Assembly (NCBI GenBank): GCA_002966495.1
Contig: CP016490.1
Location: 3,224,001 to 3,288,000, forward strand
Length of the DNA: 64,000 nt
Source: Halomonas sp. GFAJ-1
Lineage (GTDB): Bacteria; Pseudomonadota; Gammaproteobacteria; Pseudomonadales; Halomonadaceae
Reading direction: 5' to 3'
Shown piece by piece: positions 35,904-48,185 of the stretch (position 1 is the stretch's first letter; each line of letters begins with the position of its first letter). A program made the translations under genes and the position numbers. The notes under the pieces are model-generated. The model had not been told where the DNA came from. It did not search any database and worked only from the letters and a program-made list of their open reading frames with translations.

Positions 35904-36971
35904 TTAATTAATTAACCTTACGTGAACCGTCACCTCTTCCCGATCATGGTAGAGGTGACGACAGGAAATGTTAGCCCGCACCCCCGCTTCCGCCAACGTC
36001 TCTTCCAACGATGTTAAGCAGCGAGTCACCTCATCCCAGCGCTTTTTCATGGGTAACTTAAGATTAAAAATCGCCTCGCGACACCACTTACGCGTTAGCC
36101 ACCGCTCCACCATTGCCAGCACGCGTACAGGTTTATCAACAATATCGCATACCAGCCAATCAAGCCGCTGAGGGGGCTCCCAGCTAAAGCCATCCTCTTT
36201 AAGATGATCAATCTGCCCAGTCGCCATTAGCGATTTATCCATCGGCCCATTATCGATGGCGTAAACATACATACCCCGCTGAACCAGCTGCCAGGTCCAA
36301 CCACCTGGGGCTGCCCCTAAATCTGCTGCCTGCATATGTGCCGAGAGCCGGTCATCCCACTGCTCACGAGGAATAAACTCATGCCACGCCTCTTCTAGCT
36401 TAAGCGTTGAGCGGCTAGGCGCTCGAGAAGGGAAGCGCAAGCGACGGATGCCGTTAATCAGTTCACTCCGATTATCGGGGAAGCTCATGCCCAGTTGAAC
36501 GCGATCGCCATCGGTCCAAAAAATATGCAACCGACGCCCCCCGGCTTTACCGCGCAGAGCACCACGTTTTTTTAGCATGCTTTGCAACGGCTTAGTCAGC
36601 GCTTTAATCAAGCCTGCCAATGCTTTTCCATCATTGGTATCGGGAGTTTCATGCCAAATTTCTTCAAAGCTCCACCGACTTGCCTTCACTTGATCCAGAA
36701 TAGCGGTCAAGCGATCTTCCCTAGAGAGTGTTAGCGCTGGCAGCGCAGCTAGGCTTTGGCGTGCAAAAATAAGCCGCTTAAATGCAGCCTGGCGGTGCAC
36801 GTCATTGATCGGCTCTCCATCTAAACGTGTCAAACTCACCCACCCCTCCCCCTGCGCAGGCTCACAGGAGACACCTTGCTGTTTAGCGTGGTGCTGCATT
36901 TCTGACAGCGCATCGCCTTCAAAACCTGGTCGGCAGTAAACCAGCCACGACGTGGGTACCGTTTCACTCAC
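35904..36971 (-). CDS. rlmM: RlmM, 23S rRNA 2'-O-ribose C2498 methyltransferase
   Basis: 355 residues, close to E. coli RlmM (366). The N-terminal THUMP-like part begins WLVYCRPGFEGDALSEM. The SAM-binding motif is AADLGAAPGGWTWQLVQRG, followed by DNGPMDKSLMATG and the catalytic-fold element WLVCDIVDKP. Late motifs (FNLKLPMKKRWDEV, then the C-terminal ISCRHLYHDREEVTVHV) match RlmM. It lies just downstream of the rRNA operon on the same strand, which is neat but probably fortuitous. Confidence 0.95.
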   Translation of the reverse strand: MSETVPTSWLVYCRPGFEGDALSEMQHHAKQQGVSCEPAQGEGWVSLTRLDGEPINDVHRQAAFKRLIFARQSLAALPALTLSREDRLTAILDQVKASRWSFEEIWHETPDTNDGKALAGLIKALTKPLQSMLKKRGALRGKAGGRRLHIFWTDGDRVQLGMSFPDNRSELINGIRRLRFPSRAPSRSTLKLEEAWHEFIPREQWDDRLSAHMQAADLGAAPGGWTWQLVQRGMYVYAIDNGPMDKSLMATGQIDHLKEDGFSWEPPQRLDWLVCDIVDKPVRVLAMVERWLTRKWCREAIFNLKLPMKKRWDEVTRCLTSLEETLAEAGVRANISCRHLYHDREEVTVHVRLIN

Positions 36972-37078
36972 CTATTCACCTCAATGTTTACCTAATAAAA
37001 TTGAAATAGTTATCTAACTGATTATTAAAGCGCATCATAGCACTTATCTAGCAGGGGTTATTTTGTTTAGCGCATAGC

Positions 37079-37113
37079 AAAAAGCCCCGAACACAGTGTG
37101 CTCGGGGCTTTTC
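37079..37113 (-). terminator. Terminator of the rRNA operon
   Basis: Read on the minus strand, AAGCCCCGA pairs with TCGGGGCTT (37102-37110 with 37082-37090), extended by inner CAC/GTG pairs, and ends in TTTTT. It lies 8 bases after the 5S 3' end. Confidence 0.9.
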
Positions 37114-37120
37114 TTAATAA

Positions 37121-37240
37121 GTGCCTGACGATGACCTACTCTCGCATGGGGAGACCCCACACTACCATCGGCGCTAAGCGGTTTCACTGCTGAGTTCGGC
37201 AAGGGATCAGGTGGTTCACGCTCGCTATGGTCGTCAGGCG
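37121..37240 (-). rRNA. rrf: 5S ribosomal RNA
   Basis: 120 bases with the complementary ends CGCCTGACGA and GTCAGGCAC, and the conserved inner stretches TGCCGAACTCAG, AGTGAAAC and GGGGTCTCCCCATGCGAGAG. Position after 23S and size agree with a gammaproteobacterial 5S. Boundaries are set by alignment to E. coli 5S from memory and may be off by a base or two. Confidence 0.95.
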
Positions 37241-37372
37241 TAACTGGCGATGTATATCATGCTGATGTCGTCGATGACGTGTTTTGTGATCGTCTCTTGT
37301 CAGCAAGCGCCTTGGCTTGCTGCTGCGTATCCGGTTCTCGTTATTACTACGACCAGACCCCTTGGGTGTTAT

Positions 37373-40264
<2,892 letters not shown>

Positions 40265-40385
40265 CTATAACCCGAAGGAGTCTGGATTTCGCAATAATAA
40301 CGATTGCCGGATACGCTTGAGACGTATCACAAAACAATTACGTATAAACACTTCTACGAAGCGTTTATGTCAGCATGATATACAT

Positions 40386-40397
40386 TGTTAAAGAGCG
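40386..40397 (-). promoter_or_regulatory. Spacer boxA antitermination element
   Basis: CGCTCTTTAACA on the minus strand, one mismatch from E. coli boxA (TGCTCTTTAACA). It re-loads the Nus/SuhB antitermination complex ahead of the 23S gene. Confidence 0.8.
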
Positions 40398-40407
40398 ACT
40401 GCTATAA

Positions 40408-40508
40408 GCAGTGATAAACGGGTCGTGTTTTCAACGTTAAACGAAAAAGAAAGGTCTAAAAGAAAGGTCTTTTCTTCTTTTTTAAGGTGAAAGAGCGTTT
40501 ATCACTGC
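40408..40508. repeat. Inverted repeat in the rRNA spacer
   Basis: GCAGTGATAAACG (40408-40420) and CGTTTATCACTGC (40496-40508) are perfect 13-bp arms enclosing a 75-base A/T-rich loop. It probably folds in the pre-rRNA as an extra processing or structural stem. Confidence 0.7.
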
Positions 40509-40524
40509 TCATCAACAGCATTCT

Positions 40525-40550
40525 GATCAGGTAATTCATTGTGAGCGCTT
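40525..40550 (-). other. Distal strand of the 16S rRNA processing stem
   Basis: On the RNA strand this reads AAGCGCTCACAATGAATTACCTGATC and is complementary to the leader segment at 42258-42282, with a 14-bp perfect core (TGAATTACCTGATC). The two together flank 16S and form the RNase III substrate. Confidence 0.8.
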
Positions 40551-40573
40551 ACCGCGAGGAGTGATGCATCGTT

Positions 40574-42106
<1,533 letters not shown>

Positions 42107-42257
42107 AAAATCATTGTGATGCTTACTCGTTGCTTAAGGACTAGCCGAAAGCAACAAAAGCGCATCAAACTTGGCTCAAGGTTCAAACGAATTCATTCAA
42201 ACTTACGTTTTCATGACCGCTTGCCTTGATATTTGGTGATTTATCACCCTCATCGGC

Positions 42258-42282
42258 AAGCGCCCACATGAATTACCTGATC
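42258..42282 (-). other. Proximal strand of the 16S rRNA processing stem
   Basis: Leader RNA GATCAGGTAATTCATGTGGGCGCTT pairs with the spacer segment at 40525-40550: a perfect 14-bp stretch plus a second GCGCTT block. This is the standard RNase III stem around 16S. Confidence 0.8.
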
Positions 42283-42286
42283 AAAT

Positions 42287-42298
42287 TGTTAAAGAGCG
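42287..42298 (-). promoter_or_regulatory. Leader boxA antitermination element
   Basis: CGCTCTTTAACA on the minus strand, the same 12-mer as in the spacer. It lies about 180 bases before the 16S 5' end, as expected for rrn antitermination. Confidence 0.85.
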
Positions 42299-42352
42299 TT
42301 TCGCTAATAACTGGCTTGCCGTTGAATTGGCTTGCCTCAGCGAGGAAGGCGT

Positions 42353-42380
42353 ATTCTACGCATTTCCTGGTGGTTGTCAA
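42353..42380 (-). promoter_or_regulatory. Predicted rRNA operon promoter
   Basis: On the minus strand a perfect -35 TTGACA (42375-42380) and -10 TAGAAT (5/6, 42353-42358) are 16 bases apart. A GC-rich discriminator (ACGCCTTC) follows the -10, typical of stringently controlled rRNA promoters, and an A/T-rich stretch (TTGAAAATAG) upstream could be an UP element. It lies about 240 bases before the mature 16S. Confidence 0.75.
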
Positions 42381-42747
42381 CCGCTATTTTCAATGACTGG
42401 ATTCAGCGAACGAGGCGAGCCATACAACCGCTCTAACCTACTGACAAACCGAAGGTTTTCACCTTCATTCACCGCTGGTAACGCTTGGCGTCCCCGGCAG
42501 CGGATGCGTACTTTACGGATTCGCCGCCGTCTTGGCAAGGGCTTTTAGAAAATAAGCTGAAATAAAAAAGCGGCAGACAATATTCAAGAACGACGCTTAA
42601 GAACGACGCTCAAAAACAATGCCTACCGCAAACCACCGATCAGAACGCCTGACCAGAGAGTGCTCAGTTACCGATGTAAATGTTTGCCTACTCAAAGCAG
42701 CCCACAAAACACCGGCTGATAAACGTTAAATTGGCCCAAGGAAACCG
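42381..42747. other. Intergenic region between the rRNA promoter and the acyl-CoA dehydrogenase gene
   Basis: I see no gene here. It holds the likely UP region of the rRNA promoter, a short tandem AAGAACGACGCT (42587-42612) and A-rich patches. A second rRNA promoter may lie near 42558-42586 (TTGAAT as -35) but its -10 is poor. No clear terminator for the upstream acyl-CoA dehydrogenase gene was found, so some read-through into the rRNA operon is possible. Confidence 0.5.
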
Positions 42748-44553
42748 CTAAATTTCAAAGCCCAGGCCAAAGTCATTACTGGAGATAGCCATTAAACTGC
42801 CCGCACCTGATTGAATCATCTGCGCATGGGCTTTAGTGCGCGGCAACAGACGCTGGTAGTAGAAGCGTGCGGTACTCATCTTTGCCGCGTAAAACGCTTT
42901 GTCTTCACCCTCTAAAGAAGAGGAGGCTGTTTTAGCGGCAAGGGCAAACAGGTAGGCCAATGTGACATAGCCTGAGTACATCAGGTAATCAACGCTTGCT
43001 GCGCCTACTTCCTCACGATCCTGCATCGCCTTCATGCCCACGCCCATCGTCAGCTCGCCCCACTCGGCATTTAGCTTGGCTAACGGCTCGACAAACTCTT
43101 TAAGGGCCGGATTGTCCGCCTCGGTCTTGCAGAACTTATGAATCTCTTTGGTGAACACTTTAAGCGTCTCACCCTGACTCATCAGCACTTTACGACCCAG
43201 CAGATCCAATGCCTGAATACCCGTGGTACCTTCATAGAGGCGTGTAATGCGGGCATCGCGCACTAGCTGCTCCATGCCCCACTCTTTAATGAAGCCGTGA
43301 CCACCAAATACCTGGACGCCCTCATTAGTGCACTCAAAACCAACTTCAGTGAGGAAGGCTTTAACAATAGGAGTTAATAGACCCAGCAACGTCTCGGCAC
43401 GATCACGCTCTTCACCCGGCTGCCCATGCTCAACGGTATCGAGCATTTGCGCGGTGTAGAGCACCAGCATACGTCCGCCCTCAGAAAAGGCTTTCTGGGT
43501 AAGGAGCATGCGACGCACATCGGGATGCACGATAATCGGGTCTGCTGCTTTTTCTGGCGCCTTAGCACCAGACAACGCACGCATTTGCAGGCGATCGCGA
43601 GCGTAGCTTAGTGAGTTCTGGAAACTGGCCTCCATCAGACCTAGCCCCTGGATCCCCACCCCAAGACGAGCAGCGTTCATCATGGTGAACATGCACGCCA
43701 GGCCTTTATTAGGCGGCCCCACTAAGTAGCCGATGGCGCTATCAAAGTTCATGACACAGGTAGCGTTACCGTGAATACCCATTTTGTGCTCAAGGGAGCC
43801 GCAGCTGACACCGTTGCGCTCACCAGGATTATTCTGAGCATCGGGAAGGAACTTCGGTACCACAAACAGAGAAATGCCTTTTGAACCTTCGGGTGCGTCA
43901 GGAAGCTTAGCCAGCACAAGGTGGACAATGTTTTCAGCTAGGTTGTGATCACCAGCTGATATAAAAATTTTAGTGCCGGTAATTGTGTAGGCATCGTTAT
44001 CAGCGGGGACAGCACGCGTTTTGATTAGCCCAAGGTCGGTACCGCAGTGCGGCTCGGTAAGGCACATAGTGCCTGTCCAGACACCTTCCACAAGCTTGGT
44101 TAGGTACGTTGCTTTTTGCTCATCCGTACCGTGGTGCCTAAGAGCATCAGCGGCACCGTGAGAAAGCCCTGGATACATACCCCATGCCAAATTAGTGGCA
44201 CAAATCATTTCAGAGAGCATCATAGCCAACGAGTGGGGCAAGCCTTGGCCACCCTGCTCTGGATCAGCCGCTAAGCTAGGCCAGCCGCCTTCTACGTACT
44301 GCTGATAAGCCTCTTTAAAACCGTTGGGCGCTTTAACTTCGCCACCCTCTAACAAGCACCCCTCTTCATCACCACTTTGGTTAAGCGGTAATAGCACCTC
44401 ACGGGCAAAGCGCGCACCCTCTTCCAAAATAGCATTCACTACATCCGGAGAGGCATCATCACCGTTTTTCAGTGCTGCATAATGGGCGGGGTAATCAAAC
44501 ATTTCGTCTGCAACGAAACGTATATCACGCAGGGGTGCCTGATAGCTGGGCAT
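42748..44553 (-). CDS. Large acyl-CoA dehydrogenase (about 600 aa, DmdC-like)
   Basis: 601-residue FAD acyl-CoA dehydrogenase of the long type, with an N-terminal extension and the C-terminal AcylCoA_DH_C domain shared with DmdC-like enzymes. Signatures: GTMCLTEPHCGTDLGLIKTRA, the central EHKMGIHGNATCVMNFD, and QVFGGHGFIKEWGMEQLVRDARITRLYEGTTGIQ region. The ATG at 44553 has GGAGAAG upstream; an in-frame start 33 bases earlier lacks one. A palindromic operator overlaps its predicted promoter, so fatty-acid-responsive control is likely. Confidence 0.92.
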   Translation of the reverse strand: MPSYQAPLRDIRFVADEMFDYPAHYAALKNGDDASPDVVNAILEEGARFAREVLLPLNQSGDEEGCLLEGGEVKAPNGFKEAYQQYVEGGWPSLAADPEQGGQGLPHSLAMMLSEMICATNLAWGMYPGLSHGAADALRHHGTDEQKATYLTKLVEGVWTGTMCLTEPHCGTDLGLIKTRAVPADNDAYTITGTKIFISAGDHNLAENIVHLVLAKLPDAPEGSKGISLFVVPKFLPDAQNNPGERNGVSCGSLEHKMGIHGNATCVMNFDSAIGYLVGPPNKGLACMFTMMNAARLGVGIQGLGLMEASFQNSLSYARDRLQMRALSGAKAPEKAADPIIVHPDVRRMLLTQKAFSEGGRMLVLYTAQMLDTVEHGQPGEERDRAETLLGLLTPIVKAFLTEVGFECTNEGVQVFGGHGFIKEWGMEQLVRDARITRLYEGTTGIQALDLLGRKVLMSQGETLKVFTKEIHKFCKTEADNPALKEFVEPLAKLNAEWGELTMGVGMKAMQDREEVGAASVDYLMYSGYVTLAYLFALAAKTASSSLEGEDKAFYAAKMSTARFYYQRLLPRTKAHAQMIQSGAGSLMAISSNDFGLGFEI

Positions 44554-44621
44554 ATCACTTCTCCTAAACAAGGGGGTTGAAAGCAACTTGAAACCTTAAT
44601 AACAACAAGCCTCAAAAACCG

Positions 44622-44643
44622 CTTTCAAACACATGTTTGAAAG
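44622..44643. promoter_or_regulatory. 22-bp palindromic operator (PsrA-type box)
   Basis: Perfect 10-bp arms, CTTTCAAACA and TGTTTGAAAG, around CA. The core CAAAC-ACAT-GTTTG (44626-44639) fits the published PsrA pattern C/GAAAC-N2-4-GTTTG/C exactly. It overlaps the predicted -10 and start site of the acyl-CoA dehydrogenase promoter, a repressor position. Confidence 0.6.
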
Positions 44644-44669
44644 TTAGCGCGCGCGCCCCACATAGTCAA
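44641..44669 (-). promoter_or_regulatory. Predicted promoter of the large acyl-CoA dehydrogenase gene
   Basis: Minus strand TTGACT (-35, 5/6; 44664-44669), a 17-base GC-rich spacer and a weak -10 TAACTT (44641-44646). The weak -10 is overlapped by the palindromic operator. Confidence 0.45.
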
Positions 44670-44680
44670 GCGGTCGTTTG
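44667..44680. promoter_or_regulatory. Second, imperfect PsrA-type box
   Basis: On the minus strand CAAAC-GACC-GCTTG, one base off the pattern. The 11-mer TCAAACGACCG is repeated upstream of fadB. It overlaps the -35 region. Confidence 0.4.
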
Positions 44681-44745
44681 AATTTAACCCCTAAACCCCC
44701 TACAACTTTGGTAGCACCATATTTAACCGGTTGATAATAAAAAAG

Positions 44746-44777
44746 AAAAGCCTGCCAACAGAGCGCTGGCAGGCTTT
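44746..44777 (-). terminator. Intrinsic terminator after the SDR gene
   Basis: On the minus strand AAAGCCTGCCA pairs with TGGCAGGCTTT around a 9-base loop and runs into TTCTTTTTT. It ends the synthetase-SDR transcript 25 bases after the SDR stop. Confidence 0.88.
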
Positions 44778-44802
44778 AAAACGGCTTAAGAACCGATAAA
44801 AA

Positions 44803-45570
44803 CTATTGCATGCGTATACCACCGTCTAACCGAATAACCTCCCCATTCAGCATCGGGTTGGTGATGATCTGCTCGGCAAGCTGAGCAAATTCGTCAGGTT
44901 TACCTAACCGTTTGGGGAAAGGCACCGCCGCTGCCAACGATTTTGCTGCTTCTTCAGGGATTTCACTCATCATCGGTGTTTCAAAAACACCCGGCGCAAT
45001 TGCCATCACCCGTATAGCGTGGCGCGAAAGCTCTCTTGCCGCAGGTAGGCTCATCCCTACTACGCCCGCTTTAGAAGCACTATACGCACACTGACCCACC
45101 TGGCCATCAAACGCGGCTACGGAAGCTGTATTAATAATAACACCGCGCTCACCGCTCTCATTGGGCGTGTTTTGAGCCATAGCGGCCGCAGCCAATCGCA
45201 TTACGTTAAACGTACCCACCAAATTAATATTGATGGTTTTCGCATAGTCTTCTAGATTTGCAGGGTTTCCTTCTCGGTCAACCAGCTTGGCCACGCTTAC
45301 GACGCCAGCGCAGTGAATAACACCCGAAAGCCCGCTTTCGCCGCCTAGCGCCACTGCTTCGTCTACCGCCTTCTGCATCTGGTCAGCAGACGTAATGTCA
45401 GCCAAACAAGCCTTGGCCCCTTTGCCTAGTCGCTCAGCATGGGCATTAACACTATCACTTAAATCACACAGCACGACGCTTGCCCCAGCGGCCACCAGAC
45501 GCTCCGCAGTGGCTGACCCAAGGCCGGACGCCGCCCCGGTAATTAAAAACGTACGATCCTTTACCTGCAT
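44803..45570 (-). CDS. SDR-family 3-hydroxyacyl-CoA dehydrogenase (HSD10-like)
   Basis: 255-residue short-chain dehydrogenase. The NAD(P) loop is TGAASGLGS at 11-18, and the active site is S149, Y162 and K166 (YSASKAG). Sequence order and length resemble type II 3-hydroxyacyl-CoA dehydrogenases (human HSD17B10 relatives), which act on short or branched 3-hydroxyacyl-CoA. It lies 17 bases downstream of the acyl-CoA synthetase gene and has a terminator just after it. Confidence 0.88.
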   Translation of the reverse strand: MQVKDRTFLITGAASGLGSATAERLVAAGASVVLCDLSDSVNAHAERLGKGAKACLADITSADQMQKAVDEAVALGGESGLSGVIHCAGVVSVAKLVDREGNPANLEDYAKTININLVGTFNVMRLAAAAMAQNTPNESGERGVIINTASVAAFDGQVGQCAYSASKAGVVGMSLPAARELSRHAIRVMAIAPGVFETPMMSEIPEEAAKSLAAAVPFPKRLGKPDEFAQLAEQIITNPMLNGEVIRLDGGIRMQ

Positions 45571-45587
45571 TACGCATTTCCTTCTAA

Positions 45588-47258
45588 TTATTTATCGGCC
45601 TGCGTTTGCTCAGCAGCCTGAGCACGAAGTTTAAAGCGCTGAATTTTGCCGCTGGGTGTTTTAGGTAGCTCATCGACAAACTCGATCACCCGGGGAAAGG
45701 CGTGGGTCGATAACCGATCACGCACTTGCTGTCGAATCTCCTCGGCTAGGGAGTCACTCGCCTCATACCCCTCACGCAGCACGATAAAAGACTTAATCAC
45801 CTCACCGCGGATTTCATCAGGCTGCCCAACCGCCGCTGACTCAGCCACTGCAGGGTGGGTCATCACGCTGTTTTCCACATCCGTGGGGCCAACCCGATAT
45901 CCAGCGGTGGTAATGATGTCGTCATCGCGCCCCGCGAACTGAAACGAGCCGTCTTCATTACGGATAACGACATCCCCCGTCAGGTAGTAACCGTTCACAA
46001 AGGGATCTTTTTCTTGCCAGGTGTAACCCTGAAAGAAGTGCGCCGGTGAGTTTGCGATATCGACCGCTAGCACCCCCGGCTCACCCGCGGGGAGCTCGTT
46101 ATATTCAGCGTCTAAAATGGCCAGCCGGTAGCCCGGCATTGGCACGCCCATCGCCCCTACATGCTTGGGATGATCAAGGGAGTGGTGGTTATTACAGGTC
46201 ATACCGGTTTCGGTTTGACCATAATGATCCATCACCGGGCAACCTAAGGACTTTTCAACCCAGGTGACGACTTCGGTATTAAGAGGCTCACCGGCAGAGC
46301 TAGCCGCGCGAAGCTCCAGCGTCTCATGAGCATTATCAAACAGTCCTGATGCTTTCATTAGGCGGTAAGCGGTAGGTGCAGCCGCAAAGTTGGTAATATG
46401 GTGGCGCTTCATAAACGCCAAGGCTCCCTCCGCACTGAAGCCCGCCTCGCAGAAATGCGTAGTAACACCTAGCAGTAACGGTCCGGCAATGGCGTAGTAA
46501 AGCCCGTATGCCCAGCCGGGGTCTGCCATATTCCAAAAACGGTCGTCTTCGCGAAGGTCAACGGCAAGCTCCATATACAGAGCAAAGGCCGTCATACCCG
46601 AAAGCGGCACCGCCACGCCCTTTGGCTTGCCCACCGTGCCCGAGGTAAACATCTGCAGAAAAGGTTTTTCAGGAGCAAGTCGAGGCGGCTTATCGCTCAT
46701 TGACGTATGCGTCAACGCAGTCTGCCAATCATGGTCATTAGCGTGCTCATTGGTGGCCCCGCCCACGGCTAGCACAGGTGGACGCTGGCTTAGCCCATCA
46801 AACTTATAGCGGTTAACGTGATCAGTAATCACCAGCTTGGTATCGGCACGGCCCAAGCGGTAATCCACCGCATCAGGGCCAAATGCGGTAAACAGCGGCT
46901 GATAGACCGCACCGATTCTCCATGTAGCTAGCACTGCCACAAGCAGAGCCCCAGAGCGCGGTAGCATACACGCGATACGATCGCCCTCACCCAACCCCTG
47001 AGAGAGAAACCACCCAGCAAGCTTACTACTCTGCTCATCTAGCTCTGCATAGCTTAGCGTGTGCGTGCGCCCGTGAGTGTCCTCGTGAACAAGGGCTAAG
47101 ACGTCTCCTCGCCCGGCGCGCACGTGCCGCCCACAGCAGGCTTCAAAGGCATTAAAATGACCATCTTGCTGGTCATCTAGCCTGGCAATCATGTCATCGA
47201 CCGAAAAGCTTTCCAGGAATGTCGAGTATGTTGGTAATGAGGCTGATGGTGCTGTCAT
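45588..47258 (-). CDS. Acyl-CoA synthetase, acetyl-CoA synthetase-like
   Basis: 556-residue AMP-forming ligase. TSGTVGKPKGVAVP is the phosphate loop, DHYGQTETGM the A5 motif, TGDVVIRNEDG the A7 region, and PKTPSGKIQRFKLR carries the C-terminal lysine. It is nearer to acetyl/propionyl or medium-chain (ACSM-like) synthetases than to FadD; the substrate is open. It forms a two-gene unit with the SDR gene, and a 16-bp near-palindrome lies 86 bases upstream. Confidence 0.88.
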   Translation of the reverse strand: MTAPSASLPTYSTFLESFSVDDMIARLDDQQDGHFNAFEACCGRHVRAGRGDVLALVHEDTHGRTHTLSYAELDEQSSKLAGWFLSQGLGEGDRIACMLPRSGALLVAVLATWRIGAVYQPLFTAFGPDAVDYRLGRADTKLVITDHVNRYKFDGLSQRPPVLAVGGATNEHANDHDWQTALTHTSMSDKPPRLAPEKPFLQMFTSGTVGKPKGVAVPLSGMTAFALYMELAVDLREDDRFWNMADPGWAYGLYYAIAGPLLLGVTTHFCEAGFSAEGALAFMKRHHITNFAAAPTAYRLMKASGLFDNAHETLELRAASSAGEPLNTEVVTWVEKSLGCPVMDHYGQTETGMTCNNHHSLDHPKHVGAMGVPMPGYRLAILDAEYNELPAGEPGVLAVDIANSPAHFFQGYTWQEKDPFVNGYYLTGDVVIRNEDGSFQFAGRDDDIITTAGYRVGPTDVENSVMTHPAVAESAAVGQPDEIRGEVIKSFIVLREGYEASDSLAEEIRQQVRDRLSTHAFPRVIEFVDELPKTPSGKIQRFKLRAQAAEQTQADK

Positions 47259-47343
47259 GGTGGCTCTCTTATGTTGTTAGTCGTGAGCAGTTGTTCGCAA
47301 ACAGACAGGCCAGGGTTCCAGTTTTACGCGTTATTATTGTCCG

Positions 47344-47359
47344 TTTACGTTAACGGAAA
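47344..47359. promoter_or_regulatory. Near-palindromic site TTTACGTTAACGGAAA
   Basis: The 16-mer is one base off the perfect palindrome TTTACGTTAACGTAAA, centred on GTTAAC. As I recall it, this is the form of motif proposed for LiuR, the MerR-type regulator of branched-chain acyl-CoA catabolism in proteobacteria. It lies 86 bases before the acyl-CoA synthetase start. No LiuR gene is in the window. Confidence 0.4.
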
Positions 47360-47382
47360 CCTTGCAATTAAACTAACGCTAA

Positions 47383-47405
47383 AAGCATTTGCGCAGGAGC
47401 GCAAG
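47383..47405 (-). terminator. Possible weak terminator after the TetR gene
   Basis: TTGCGC and GCGCAA arms (47389-47394 and 47399-47404) with a 4-base loop. On the minus strand, TTTTAG follows a few bases later. It is plausible but short. Confidence 0.35.
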
Positions 47406-47478
47406 CAATCAGCGTCGTAAACAGGTTAGACGTTGGTCGACTGGAAGTGTATTAATCGCCGTTTATGCGTTTTACCGC

Positions 47479-48060
47479 TTAACGCGCCGTAATCATCGCG
47501 ACCAATTCATCCGCTAAATCATCGGGTGTACGCGGGCCGGCAGGGTCGTACCAGCGCACCGTCCAGTTCAGCGCTCCTAAAATAAACCGAGAAACAAAGA
47601 AGCGGTCGCCATGGATAAGCCCCACTGCTAGCGCTTCGTCAATCACTTCAACCCATAGCTCCTCATAGGCATCACGCAGATGGCTCAAATGTGCCCGTGA
47701 ATCAGCGTCTAAGCGCCGCCACTCAAATAACGCCACAACGTGTGCATTACGGTCAGCAAAAAGCGTTTCCAAATGGGCCCTTGCCATGGCATGTAAGCGC
47801 GCCTCGGGGTCATCCTCGCACTGCTTAAGGGCCGCTTTAGCGATGATTAACGCATTTTGCGTTCCCTCTTCTATCACCGCGGCGAGGATTTCTTGCTTAT
47901 CCTTAAAATGATGAAACAGGCTGCCAGACTTGATACCCATTTCTTGTGCCAGCATACGCACCGTAGTGCGATCAAAGCCCTCTTGGACGAATAGCTGAGC
48001 CGCTAAACGTGTCAATTCCTTGCGGCGGGGAGATGCATTCATTACATTCATGTCACTCAC
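47479..48060 (-). CDS. TetR/AcrR-family transcription regulator
   Basis: 193-residue TetR regulator. The DNA-binding part is LTRLAAQLFVQEGFDRTTVRMLAQEMGIKSGSLFHHFKDKQEIL region (about residues 15-60). The C-terminal ligand domain resembles those of fatty-acid or acyl-CoA responsive members. It is divergent from the thiolase gene and upstream of the synthetase-SDR pair, so either unit may be its target. The start is GTG at 48060 or ATG at 48051; neither has a clear ribosome-binding site. Confidence 0.88.
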   Translation of the reverse strand: MSDMNVMNASPRRKELTRLAAQLFVQEGFDRTTVRMLAQEMGIKSGSLFHHFKDKQEILAAVIEEGTQNALIIAKAALKQCEDDPEARLHAMARAHLETLFADRNAHVVALFEWRRLDADSRAHLSHLRDAYEELWVEVIDEALAVGLIHGDRFFVSRFILGALNWTVRWYDPAGPRTPDDLADELVAMITAR

Positions 48061-48185
48061 ACTAGCGCTTGCTTGGTTAGTGGGGAGAAGACCACAGCCC
48101 CGCTAATGGGTCAACGCACCGCTTAGCACTTAGTTAATTATTCAAATGCAAGACAACCATAATAATGCTGTTAGGAGATGAACAA

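Larger units (their letters stand above)
40265..40573 (-). other. 16S-23S internal transcribed spacer without tRNA genes
   Basis: The 309-base spacer holds no tRNA: neither tRNA-Ile/Ala nor tRNA-Glu sequences or cloverleaf ends are present. It contains a boxA (40386-40397), a hairpin with arms ATAAAC/GTTTAT (40344-40368), a 13-bp inverted repeat (40408-40420 with 40496-40508), a tandem AAAGAAAGGTCT, and the distal strand of the 16S processing stem (40525-40550). Confidence 0.85.

Noticed and set aside
42327..42548. A 73-codon plus-strand frame in the rRNA promoter region
   Set aside because: It runs through the -35/-10 and leader in antisense and has no ribosome-binding site or family resemblance.
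42587..42612. Tandem AAGAACGACGCT as a possible CRISPR or iteron
   Set aside because: Only two copies with a 2-base gap; too few and too short for an array or an origin.
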